DNA of 64,000 bases, taken from Paenibacillus sp. PL91. GTDB taxonomy: Bacteria; Bacillota; Bacilli; Paenibacillales; Paenibacillaceae. Numbering within the stretch: the stretch's first letter is position 1; each line of letters begins with the position of its first letter. The stretch lies in contig NZ_JABBYG020000004.1 in assembly GCF_012935325.2 (NCBI RefSeq), forward strand, positions 372,001 to 436,000. Reading direction: 5' to 3'. The notes under the pieces were generated by a model that did not search any database, was not told where the DNA came from, and saw only the letters and a program-made list of their open reading frames with translations. This document shows positions 39,267-47,126 of this stretch, piece after piece. The position numbers and the translations under genes are program-made.

Positions 39267-41044
39267 TTGGAGAAAAGTCGCTGCTGAAGAAAAGCAAGGC
39301 GGAGCTTGCAAGAATGATCGGTTTGCTTGGCTCCGGTCGCAAGCTGTATTTTGCCGGCTTGATTGGCGACAGCATGGTTAATGGCAGCATTACCATTATG
39401 ATGGCATTCGTATTCAAAAATTTACTCGACTTCTCGGTACAAGGCGACCGGCAGCTCTTTTACAATTCGATCGCTTTCGTAAGCGCCGCATTTCTAGGCA
39501 TTGCTCTGCTATCGCCGATCTTCTCATATTTGTATATGAAGATCGTCAAGCAAACGATGGTGAACACGCGGATACGGCTATACGATCATCTCGGGGAGCT
39601 TCCTCCAAGCTATTTCGAGACCAGGCATTCGGGAGATCTCATTTCCCGCTCAACCAGCGATGTCCAAACGATGGAAAATATTTATGTCGAGCATCTGAAG
39701 TCGATCTTAACCGATGTTTTTACGCTGCTTGGCTCCATTATTTCCATGTATATACTCGATTGGCGGTTTGCCCTCGCCTTAACGGCTTTTGGAGCAGTCG
39801 GCATCGCCGTTAATTTGGCCTTTGCGGGTCCGCTCCGCGGCACTGGCAATAGGCTGCAGCAGCGGCTTGGCAAATTGACGGAACGCCTAACGGATTTGCT
39901 AGCCGGCCTGCACATGGTGAAGATGTTCAGGCTTCAGACCATCATTAGCGGAAAGTACAATGAAGAGAGTGAACGGGTTACGGCTTCTTCCCTGGAGCAG
40001 GGTCACCGCAATGGCTTGCTTGAGGCAGTTAACTACTTGATCAATTTCATAAGCTTCGGCGGCATTTTGGTTGTCGGTATATTTATGTTCGCAAGAGGTG
40101 CGCTGGAGCTGGGGACGATGGCTGCTATCGTGCAGCTGGAGATGGGAGTCACAATGATTTTTCTGCAGGTTGGCAGCGTGGTTTCCATGATGCAAAGCTC
40201 GCTTGCAGGAGCAGCGCGCGTATTTGAAGTACTCGACCATGAACCGGAGCAAGAACGGTTTCCGATTCGTGCGGAGGAATTGTCGCTGAGCAAGGATACG
40301 ATGCTGGAGTTTAAGGATGTTAGCTTCTCCTATGAGTCAGGTGCGCAGGTGCTGGCAGGATTTCATTTAAATGTCCAGCAAGGGCAAGTCGCCGCGCTCG
40401 TAGGCGCGAGCGGCAGCGGAAAAAGCACATTGTTTAAGCTGCTGCTCGGTTTTTACTCGATTGATGACGGCGCAATCGGCATTGCCGGCAAGCCGTTCTC
40501 GGCCTATACATTAGAAGAAATTCGCGGGATGATCGCGTATGTGCCTCAGGATGCCTATTTATTTGAGGGTACGATCGAAGAAAATATTATGCTCGGCAAG
40601 CCTGACGCATCGCGCGAGCAAATGATCGCCGCCGCTCACGCTGCTTATGCCCATGAGTTTATCGAAGCGCAGCCTGACGGATATGCAACGATGGTTGGCG
40701 AGAGAGGCGCAAAGCTGTCAGGCGGACAGCGCCAGCGAATTGCAATCGCGAGAGCGCTGCTGAAGGATTCTCCGATTCTGCTGCTCGATGAAGCGACCTC
40801 CGCACTCGATAACGAATCTGAGTATTGGGTGCAGCAGGCGCTGGAGAAGCTTATGAAAAACCGTACGGTGCTTGTCATTGCACACCGATTGTCAACGATC
40901 CAAGAGGCAAGCGTCATTTATGTGATGGAGCAGGGGGAGGTGTTCGAGAAGGGAAGCCATGAGGAGCTTATCTCTCAACGCGGCTTGTACGCAAGTCTGT
41001 ACAAGCATCAGTACGATAGCGAAAAGGAATATGCAGCTGTGTAA
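39263..41044 (+). CDS. ABC exporter half-transporter, partner of the preceding gene
   Basis: This 593-residue TMD-NBD protein starts in an ATGA overlap with the preceding ABC gene. Membrane helices fill roughly the first 300 residues. The ATPase domain has Walker A GASGSGKST, signature LSGGQRQRIAIA, Walker B ILLLDEATSALD and the H-loop IAHRLST. Both partners keep the catalytic Glu, so there is no sign of a degenerate ATP site. Coupled translation with the first half-transporter and position at the end of the NRPS operon support export of the NRPS product. No ABC gene of the two-gene BceAB type occurs here. Confidence 0.88.
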   Translation: MIGEKSLLKKSKAELARMIGLLGSGRKLYFAGLIGDSMVNGSITIMMAFVFKNLLDFSVQGDRQLFYNSIAFVSAAFLGIALLSPIFSYLYMKIVKQTMVNTRIRLYDHLGELPPSYFETRHSGDLISRSTSDVQTMENIYVEHLKSILTDVFTLLGSIISMYILDWRFALALTAFGAVGIAVNLAFAGPLRGTGNRLQQRLGKLTERLTDLLAGLHMVKMFRLQTIISGKYNEESERVTASSLEQGHRNGLLEAVNYLINFISFGGILVVGIFMFARGALELGTMAAIVQLEMGVTMIFLQVGSVVSMMQSSLAGAARVFEVLDHEPEQERFPIRAEELSLSKDTMLEFKDVSFSYESGAQVLAGFHLNVQQGQVAALVGASGSGKSTLFKLLLGFYSIDDGAIGIAGKPFSAYTLEEIRGMIAYVPQDAYLFEGTIEENIMLGKPDASREQMIAAAHAAYAHEFIEAQPDGYATMVGERGAKLSGGQRQRIAIARALLKDSPILLLDEATSALDNESEYWVQQALEKLMKNRTVLVIAHRLSTIQEASVIYVMEQGEVFEKGSHEELISQRGLYASLYKHQYDSEKEYAAV

Positions 41045-41067
41045 ATGCTTGAACGATGAAAGGGAAA

Positions 41068-41096
41068 GGAGCCAGAACAGAACATGTTCTGACTCC
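41068..41096. terminator. inverted repeat between convergent genes, possible terminator
   Basis: Arms at 41068-41079 (GGAGCCAGAACA) and 41085-41096 (TGTTCTGACTCC) pair over 12 bases with one mismatch around a 5-nt loop. It lies between the end of the exporter gene and the end of the convergent hydrolase gene. There is no clear T-run on either side, so termination would be weak or factor-dependent. Confidence 0.5.
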
Positions 41097-41103
41097 CGTG
41101 ATC

Positions 41104-42582
41104 TTAGTAGCGTTTCAAAGCTGCCTCCGGAAAATCTGTCGATTGCTCTGCATCCAGTAGAGGAGTGTCCAGGCCTTGCAAATGCTTTTGGAAAAAAGCG
41201 ACCGTATAAGCATTGATAACCTTATGCGCTCGTCTTGGCGAAAGCGGCATCTTCTCCATAATGGGAAGAGCCGGCGACCAAAAATAGTAATCGCTGAAGC
41301 TCATGTGACGGGTGCGCTGCAAAGTAAGTTCATAGGCTCCCGAGCCCAATGCGTGCTTCATCCGCATGGGGAGCTGGACGGACATACGATCGAATTGCTT
41401 GCGGGTCATGCTCATTTCTTGCAATTGCGAATCGGTAGGGACAACAGGATCGGTCTCCATTACAAAAGGCTTGGTGTCCATCAGCATAAACGGCTTGCCT
41501 GTGCCTTCGGCTTTATGTGTGTTGCCAAACATAGTGCCGTCCATATTGATTGCGGCCTTAACTCTTGGGTCCGTGTACAGCACTTGAGCAGCATTCGCGC
41601 CGCCGAAGGAATGACCGAACATCCCAACATGGTTCATGTCGATTTTGCCGCTGAACAGATTATTCGAGTCTTTGTCGTTCAGCTTCTCCAGCTCATCAAG
41701 CACGAAGGTTGAATCCTGAACCCATATGTCTGAAATAAGGCCATCCCATGCGTCAATATCGGTCATGCCCGGCAGGCTGGCAATCGTTACGAATTTCCCG
41801 TCAGGCAGAACGGTTGCAAGGGCGTTATAGGTATGCTCGATACTGGCTACGATAAACCCTTGGCTGGCTAATTCTTCAAATTGGAACGTATTCGAGAACC
41901 GTGCTCCGGGCAGTCCGTGCGAAAACAAGATGAGCGGATAGGATTGCTGTTGGCTGGCGACAGCTGCATTCGGATAGGAGTTGGTCTTGACGAGTTCAAG
42001 GTATTGAAACAGAAATTTAGGGATTTGAAGCTTGGTTTTTACTTCTGCTGCGATGACCGGAACATTTTTGACATAAGGAGCTTTGTCGGGAAGTGGCTTA
42101 GCAATATCGGCGGGATACCAAATCTGGACCAGCACTTCCCGTTGATCGTTAGGATCATCCGTATAGGTTTCCTTTCGATTCGGGTCAACCATTGCGTACT
42201 CTACCGTTCCGACAGCGTGGGGTCCAGTTGGCTGATCGAAGCCGAATACCGGGAGCAGCGTTGGGAGTGCGATGGCGATAATGATAAATACGGCAAGCAA
42301 GGAAGACAAGATAGCCCGCTTGACCGGCCGCTGTTTCGTGCGCACGAAGGATAGGCCTGCACGGCCTCCTTGACGCAGCATGCGAAAGATGCCAAAGAGG
42401 GTCAAAGCGTAAGCGGGAATCATTTGCCAACGGTACCCGTTAATCGTTAGGTGAAGTGCAACGGATATGACCGTAAGTAACGTCATCGAGATCATCGTTG
42501 ATCGGGTCATGCTTTTGCCGAACCGTGTTCGTAAGATCAAAAATAGGCTAATGAGTAAAACCAAAACTTCAAAGATTTTCAC
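41104..42582 (-). CDS. membrane-anchored alpha/beta hydrolase, PAF-acetylhydrolase-like
   Basis: The GTG at 42582 is chosen because AAGGAGG (reverse strand, 42589-42595) lies six bases upstream; the frame extends further but has no site there. The 492-residue protein starts with about 110 residues holding three to four hydrophobic segments, then an alpha/beta hydrolase domain with nucleophile motif GHSFGG (Ser325), a likely acid in NMDG (Asp348) and His426 in RTRHMSF. The layout resembles the platelet-activating-factor acetylhydrolase/dienelactone hydrolase group. The catalytic domain is probably outside the membrane. It converges on the NRPS operon from the opposite strand. A role in processing or degrading the peptide or its acyl chain is only a guess. 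Confidence 0.8.
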   Translation of the reverse strand: MKIFEVLVLLISLFLILRTRFGKSMTRSTMISMTLLTVISVALHLTINGYRWQMIPAYALTLFGIFRMLRQGGRAGLSFVRTKQRPVKRAILSSLLAVFIIIAIALPTLLPVFGFDQPTGPHAVGTVEYAMVDPNRKETYTDDPNDQREVLVQIWYPADIAKPLPDKAPYVKNVPVIAAEVKTKLQIPKFLFQYLELVKTNSYPNAAVASQQQSYPLILFSHGLPGARFSNTFQFEELASQGFIVASIEHTYNALATVLPDGKFVTIASLPGMTDIDAWDGLISDIWVQDSTFVLDELEKLNDKDSNNLFSGKIDMNHVGMFGHSFGGANAAQVLYTDPRVKAAINMDGTMFGNTHKAEGTGKPFMLMDTKPFVMETDPVVPTDSQLQEMSMTRKQFDRMSVQLPMRMKHALGSGAYELTLQRTRHMSFSDYYFWSPALPIMEKMPLSPRRAHKVINAYTVAFFQKHLQGLDTPLLDAEQSTDFPEAALKRY

Positions 42583-42816
42583 TTCAAACCTCCTTATAAG
42601 GGACATGCTTTTCAGTCTTCTAGCTATGATTGCTGAAGCCCATCCATATTGTATACTCGCGACACTAGAGTTACAAGTTTTTATTGTAATGAGATAAATT
42701 AACATTTTATTAATATAAAGAAGGAGAAGGCGATTTATAATTATTTAATCAAACGATGATATTATGTTAAATATTGTATGGTATTTTATTGAAAACATAT
42801 TAGGGGAGTGGGAATA
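42583..42816. other. AT-rich divergent intergenic region
   Basis: This 234-bp AT-rich stretch separates the hydrolase gene (minus) from the aminotransferase gene (plus) and must hold both promoters. A TATAAT box occurs at 42736-42741, but I see no convincing -35 box at the right distance. AGGGGAG at 42802-42808 is the ribosome binding site of the aminotransferase gene. Confidence 0.4.
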
Positions 42817-44097
42817 ATGAACGTTTTTGAAACGATGGAATCGAATGTACGGTCTTATTGCAGGTCTTTCCCAGATGTATTCGTAAAAGCAAAGGGCTCT
42901 AGAATATACGCAGATTCTGGAAGAGCGTTCCTAGATTTTTTTGCTGGAGCTGGGGCTTTGAATTATGGTCATAACAATGACTTCATTAAAAAGAAAATCG
43001 TTGCGTACTTAGAATCGGACGGCATGTCTCACGGCTTAGACATGCACACCTCGGCAAAGGAAGTCTTTCTGAACCGGTTTTCGGAGCTTATTTTGAAGCC
43101 TAGAAATTTATCCTACAAAGTGCAATTTTGTGGACCAACCGGAACAAACGCTGTCGAAGCGGCATTGAAGCTGGCACGCAGGGTAAAAGGAAGAACGGGC
43201 ATATTCTCATTCATGGGTGCATTCCACGGCATGTCGCTCGGAAGCTTAGCCGCTACTAGCAATTTATATCATCGCGGAGCTGCAGGAACGGATTTGGATC
43301 GTGTCCATTTCATGCCGTTTCCGCAAGGGTTTATGAAATCATTTGATACGATTCAATACTTGGAAGAGGTGCTTACGGATGGCCATTCCGGGATCGAGAA
43401 GCCGGCTGCCATTATTTTTGAGACGCTGCAGGCGGAAGGCGGAATTAACGAAGCACCAATCGAGTGGATGAAGCAGCTTCGGGACCTTTGCAACCGTCAT
43501 GATATTTTGCTCATTTGCGATGAGGTTCAGGTCGGATGCGGTCGGACAGGCCCGTTTTTCTCATTCGAGAGAGCGGACATCGTTCCAGATATCGTCGTGC
43601 TGTCGAAATCAATCAGCGGCTACGGTCTCCCGATGTCCATCGTGCTCATGAAGCCGGAGCTCGATATTTGGAATCCGGGGGAGCATACCGGAACATTCCG
43701 CGGCAACCAGCTTGCTTTTGTCGGGGCAACAGCTGCACTCGAATATGGCGACTCTATTAATCTCGAAGCGGATGTGTACCGAAAAGGGGAGTTTGTCCGT
43801 CAGTTTTTGACCAAAGAGATTGTGCCGATCAGCCAGTCCATCTCGATACGAGGGATGGGTCTTATATGGGGAATTGACGTATCTGCGAGCAAGCATGACT
43901 TCTCAAAGGAAATTGCCGCTCGCTGCTACGAGCTTGGTCTTATCCTTGAGAGGGTAGGTCGCGACGATAAAGTAATCAAACTGATGCCGCCGCTAACGAT
44001 CTCATTGGAAGAGCTGGAAGAGGGCTGTGCAATCGTGAAGCAGGCAGTGCAGGAATGCTTTGAGAAGTATGAAGCTTCCGAATATCTGTTAGCATAA
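42817..44097 (+). CDS. ectB: diaminobutyrate-2-oxoglutarate aminotransferase, EctB type
   Basis: This is a class III PLP-dependent aminotransferase of 426 residues, started at the ATG at 42817 (AGGGGAG eight bases upstream); an in-frame GTG at 42808 overlaps that site. It carries EctB hallmarks: SDGMSHGLDMHT around residues 67-78, GPTGTNAVEAALKLAR from residue 106, LLICDEVQVGCGRTG with Asp235, and the PLP lysine K264 in LSKSISGYG. EctB makes L-2,4-diaminobutyrate (Dab) from aspartate semialdehyde with glutamate as amino donor. No ectA or ectC lies nearby, so ectoine synthesis is unlikely. Dab supply for an NRPS, as in polymyxin producers, is more plausible. The only basic-residue A domain in view reads as Orn, so Dab would enter through modules upstream of the window. 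Confidence 0.85.
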   Translation: MNVFETMESNVRSYCRSFPDVFVKAKGSRIYADSGRAFLDFFAGAGALNYGHNNDFIKKKIVAYLESDGMSHGLDMHTSAKEVFLNRFSELILKPRNLSYKVQFCGPTGTNAVEAALKLARRVKGRTGIFSFMGAFHGMSLGSLAATSNLYHRGAAGTDLDRVHFMPFPQGFMKSFDTIQYLEEVLTDGHSGIEKPAAIIFETLQAEGGINEAPIEWMKQLRDLCNRHDILLICDEVQVGCGRTGPFFSFERADIVPDIVVLSKSISGYGLPMSIVLMKPELDIWNPGEHTGTFRGNQLAFVGATAALEYGDSINLEADVYRKGEFVRQFLTKEIVPISQSISIRGMGLIWGIDVSASKHDFSKEIAARCYELGLILERVGRDDKVIKLMPPLTISLEELEEGCAIVKQAVQECFEKYEASEYLLA

Positions 44098-44173
44098 AGC
44101 GGGCCTATGTTCCATTGCAAAATGACGTGAACGATGCCCGAATGACATTTGAAACGATTGTTCTCCAATTGAA

Positions 44174-44212
44174 ACAAGCTAATCCTCGAATAGAGGCTTA
44201 GCTTGTTTTTTT
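44174..44212 (+). terminator. rho-independent terminator after the aminotransferase gene
   Basis: Arms 44174-44187 and 44193-44206 pair over 14 bases with one mismatch around a GAATA loop and are followed directly by a T-run to 44212. It ends the single-gene ectB transcript. Confidence 0.9.
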
Positions 44213-44260
44213 ATTGATCACTTACGAGTGTGTATTTAATTGTTTTTAGTTGTTTTTGTG

Positions 44261-44289
44261 TTGACATCATGAAGGCCGGTAAGTAAGAT
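44261..44289 (+). promoter_or_regulatory. sigma-A promoter ahead of the transporter remnant
   Basis: TTGACA at 44261-44266 (perfect -35) and TAAGAT at 44284-44289 (-10) are separated by 17 bp. The -10 box overlaps the ATG at 44288, so that ATG would not be used from this promoter. The transcript would read into the broken transporter gene and the phosphodiesterase gene behind it. Confidence 0.7.
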
Positions 44290-45172
44290 GAATATTGAAA
44301 TGAAGATTCTATATGAAGAGGGGGAATATACGATATCCTTTGCTATTATACTTGTTTTGTGTTCAGGATTGACCCATGCGGTTTGGAACATGTTTACGAC
44401 GACGAGCAAAAATAAAAGTGTTTTTCTGTGGTTTATTCATATTACAGCCATTGCTTTGCTTCTTCCTTAGTCGCGAGCAGCTCTATTTCGATAAGCGGCT
44501 ATTTATTTATGCTGCTGACAATGGGTTTTCAGATGGGCTACTTTTTTTGCAGCCGATCGTTTACAGACAAGGCGAGATGTCGCAAATGTACCCGATTATG
44601 CGCGGCATGGGAGCATTGCTCGTACCTCTTTTCAGCGTATGGATTTATGACGAATCGTTGTCGCCTATCGGATGGATGGGGGTGGGGTGTATCGTGCTGG
44701 GCTTGTTTGCTATAAGCGGTTTTTGGAATAAGCAGCATAGGTCAGCGGTCAGCTTACGAAATATTTTTCCGGCACTTATGGTCGGTTTATGTATTACGGG
44801 TTACGTTATGACCGATAAGATGGTGCTTCAATCGTTGTCTCCTCTGTCTATCATTGAACTTAGCAACATGGCTTATGTCATCGTGTTAAGCCCTGCTGTG
44901 CTTCGCTCCAAGCAGATTAAGGAGGAATGGCGGGTTAATAAGCAAGCGATTTTATGGGGAACGGTACTGTCGCCTGGGTCTTACCTGTTGTTTCTCTTTG
45001 CCATGAGTTTGCGCCGCTATCCCATTTGGCTCCCATTCGCGAGATAGGTACGGTGTTTGGAACGATGCTCGGCATTTTTCTGTTGAAGGAATCAAATGGC
45101 ATGAATCGAATTTTGCTATCAGCAGTCATTACGGTGGGCGTTATCATGATAGGGATTTGGGGAAGTCCATAA
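44288..45172 (+). pseudogene. frameshifted EamA/DMT-family transporter
   Basis: Pieces of one drug/metabolite-type membrane transporter lie in different frames. Frame A (44288-44470) gives a first helix with SGLTHAVWNMF. A second frame around 44500-44560 gives the helix-like GYLFMLLTMGFQMGYFF. A third (to 45047) gives YRQGEMSQMYPIMRG, a family-typical motif. The first frame resumes near 45016 with SHLAPIREIGTVFGTMLGIF to the stop at 45172. Total span is 295 codons, the usual length for the family, so the gene is decayed by small indels rather than deleted. At least three frame changes are needed. The final one sits where RRVSHLAPIRE would be expected but CGCCGCTATCCC is found. Sequencing error is an alternative for a single shift but not likely for three. 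Confidence 0.75.
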
Positions 45173-45198
45173 TTCGTACATATGAGGAGAGATGATGC

Positions 45199-46017
45199 TT
45201 GGGGAAAATAAACAGAGTGTTCATTATCGGCTGGGACGGTGCGGGAAATTTTGTGCGTGATGCCCATACGCCGAATTTGGACCGATTAGTCGAAAGAGGC
45301 ATGATCAGTTTGGAAGCACAAACCGTATCGCCAACGATTAGCGCGCAATGCTGGGGTGCGCTTTTGCACGGAGTAGGGCCGGATAAGCATGGTTTAACGA
45401 ATGAAATAGCAAGTGAGTGTACCTATCCTGACGATTCACCTTATCCATCTATTTTCCGAATCGTACGGAATGGCATTCCTGATGCCAAAATGGCTGCGTT
45501 TAGCGTATGGAATCCGATAAATGATGGCATTATTGAATCGTCAATCGGTGTACATAAAGTATCTATGAACGACCATGAGCTTTCGCTTGCCGCCGCTGCT
45601 TACATTCGGGAAAATTCCGATTTGAAGCTGATGTTCATTGGATTGGATCTGCCTGATGCAGCGGGGCATCAATATGGATTCAATACGCCCGAGCAGCTGC
45701 AAGCCATTGCAGAGACGGATGCAAATACAGGAATAATTTTACGAGCCATTGAGGAAACAGGCGTTTTGGAAGACAGCTTGATCATTGCCGTCTCCGATCA
45801 TGGAGGCGGTGGGGAGCATTCCCGCGAGCATGGAAGTGATCATCCGTCTGACAAAACGATTTTCTGGGGCTGCGCCGGTCCAGGAATTAAGCCGGGTACA
45901 TCTCTTCTTGGGGACGTCATCATCACGGACACGGCGGCAGTCGTCATTCGCGCGCTTGAGCTTGCTTTGCCTGCTGAATGGGAAGCAAAGCTGCCGGATG
46001 GTCTATTTAAGGAGTGA
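45199..46017 (+). CDS. type I phosphodiesterase/nucleotide pyrophosphatase family protein
   Basis: The start is TTG at 45199 with GAGGAGA (45184-45190) eight bases upstream; the nearby ATGs are in another frame. The 272-residue protein belongs to the alkaline phosphatase superfamily: GWDGAGN near the N-terminus, SPTISAQCWG with the likely nucleophile Thr, LDLPDAAGHQYGF with metal-binding Asp and His, SDHGGGGEHS, and HGSDHPSD with a last metal ligand. Such enzymes hydrolyse phosphodiesters or release phosphate from small molecules using two metal ions. It has no signal peptide, so it is probably cytosolic. It lies just after the broken transporter gene and probably shares its promoter. The substrate is unknown. 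Confidence 0.8.
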   Translation: MGKINRVFIIGWDGAGNFVRDAHTPNLDRLVERGMISLEAQTVSPTISAQCWGALLHGVGPDKHGLTNEIASECTYPDDSPYPSIFRIVRNGIPDAKMAAFSVWNPINDGIIESSIGVHKVSMNDHELSLAAAAYIRENSDLKLMFIGLDLPDAAGHQYGFNTPEQLQAIAETDANTGIILRAIEETGVLEDSLIIAVSDHGGGGEHSREHGSDHPSDKTIFWGCAGPGIKPGTSLLGDVIITDTAAVVIRALELALPAEWEAKLPDGLFKE

Positions 46018-46081
46018 TCCTATTAGGAGAGAGAAGGAAAGCAAATAAGGATGCGAGATATCAAATAGTTGCTCTGGGATC

Positions 46082-46124
46082 AGGATGTATGTTGTGAAAA
46101 TGCATCCTTTCATCGGCTTTTTTG
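46082..46124 (+). terminator. weak stem-loop followed by T-rich tract
   Basis: AGGATGTAT (46082-46090) pairs with ATGCATCCT (46100-46108) across a 9-nt loop. A run of T follows only after about ten bases (near 46118-46123). It lies after the phosphodiesterase gene and ahead of the convergent small gene. Confidence 0.4.
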
Positions 46125-46135
46125 ATAAATTTCTA

Positions 46136-46498
46136 TTATCGAAGCGTGCTCCGTCTTCTTTTTGTACGATTGCCAGAAGCTGCTGCTCTTGCTTTTAGTG
46201 TGTTTTTGCTTTTAATGCTTGGTTTTTTGCTAGGTACGCTGCTTACTAATGCTTTCGGGCCCAAAAATGAACCGACCATCTTGATTGCCGGTCGCATTTG
46301 CTGAAAGATGCCGAAAAATTGTTGGACTTTCCCCATCATGGACATGATCCCGTCAAAGCCTCCGACTCGGGCGAACATCGATCTGTCTTCTACTGCTATA
46401 GGCGCTGTTGGAAAGTCTTCTGATGGGTTAAAGTCATTTAAAGGCTCACTTGCAGCAGGTAAAATTGCGCTCGTACGGGCTTTTCTTATTCTTTTCAC
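46136..46498 (-). CDS. small hypothetical protein with amphipathic segment
   Basis: The GTG start at 46498 follows a purine-rich GAAAGGAAAG site on the reverse strand. The 120-residue product begins with a basic segment, has a polar middle, then a Met/Phe-rich stretch (residues about 45-80, around GGFDGIMSMMGKVQQFFGIF) that could be an amphipathic helix, and ends in a Lys/Arg-rich tail. This arrangement recalls small Bacillales proteins of the YqfQ/VrrA kind, but the match is by general look only. There is no signal peptide or enzyme motif. It is a single gene between the phosphodiesterase (convergent) and a YjcZ-like small gene. Confidence 0.5.
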   Translation of the reverse strand: MKRIRKARTSAILPAASEPLNDFNPSEDFPTAPIAVEDRSMFARVGGFDGIMSMMGKVQQFFGIFQQMRPAIKMVGSFLGPKALVSSVPSKKPSIKSKNTLKARAAASGNRTKRRRSTLR

Positions 46499-46724
46499 TT
46501 CGTATCACTTTCCTTTCTTCATCATCATGAAATATAGTTACTTTCAAATAGCTATTGAATGGAAGAATTCGTTATTTCCCTTAGCTCGATCCACCTCCTA
46601 ATCTTTTTGATTACACTGTAAAATATGCATGGAAGACGTTCAATGACTGGATTCTTGTTACGGAGACTTTTAATCTATGTGATTTGCCTATGAATATTTA
46701 AAATGCTGGAAGTTCTTTTAAAAT

Positions 46725-46756
46725 GAAAAAAGAGACCCATAAAAGGGGTCTCTTTG
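46725..46756 (-). terminator. rho-independent terminator of the small YjcZ-like gene
   Basis: AAAGAGACCC (46729-46738) and GGGTCTCTTT (46746-46755) form a 10-bp stem. On the minus strand it is followed by a T-rich run (the A-run at 46725-46731). It lies 12 bp past the stop of the minus-strand small gene at 46768. Confidence 0.85.
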
Positions 46757-46767
46757 CAAGTGAACGA

Positions 46768-46938
46768 TTAGCAGCATCTGCCATAGAAGCTGAAATGGTG
46801 CTTATCATCTTTCTTCTCGCCTTTTTTATCGTCTTTTTTATCATCATGTCTATCATTACAGCCCAATAAGCCGCAATGACAAGCGATAATGATTAATAGA
46901 ATAAATAGCACAAGAATTGTACTCGTTTTCGTAAACAT
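46768..46938 (-). CDS. 56-residue membrane peptide, YjcZ-like, with Cys and charged His/Asp/Lys tail
   Basis: This gene is small but has a full set of signals: a strong AGGAGGTGG ribosome binding site on the reverse strand (about 46946-46954), ATG at 46938, stop at 46768 and a terminator right after it. The product starts MFTKTSTILVLFILLIIIAC, a single hydrophobic helix close to the ILVLFILLIII signature of YjcZ-family small sporulation-associated membrane proteins of Bacillales. The helix is followed by cysteines (CHCGLLGC) and a soluble tail rich in Asp, Lys and His that ends in Cys-Cys. YjcZ proteins normally end soon after the helix, so the long charged tail is unusual. A role in sporulation is inferred from family resemblance only. 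Confidence 0.75.
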   Translation of the reverse strand: MFTKTSTILVLFILLIIIACHCGLLGCNDRHDDKKDDKKGEKKDDKHHFSFYGRCC

Positions 46939-47126
46939 CTTTTAATCCACCTCCTATTAAGCTAAGTTCTCTATAAGTTATGTTTCCTATTAGAACTATG
47001 TTTGTATGTTTGTGACGGTAACATATCTTATGTGCTGATAGACTAGCGAAGGGGATTTCAGATGCTATAAACGAGTGGGAGTGGAATGTCGCGGCATGCT
47101 GTTTATAATGGATATCGCCCTTTTCT

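Noticed and set aside
42817..44097. Ectoine biosynthesis operon
   Set aside because: Only the EctB-type aminotransferase is present, followed at once by a terminator; no EctA or EctC is seen.
46122..46304. Hydrophobic 60-codon frame on the plus strand
   Set aside because: It is antisense to the minus-strand small gene at 46136-46498, which has the better start signal and composition.
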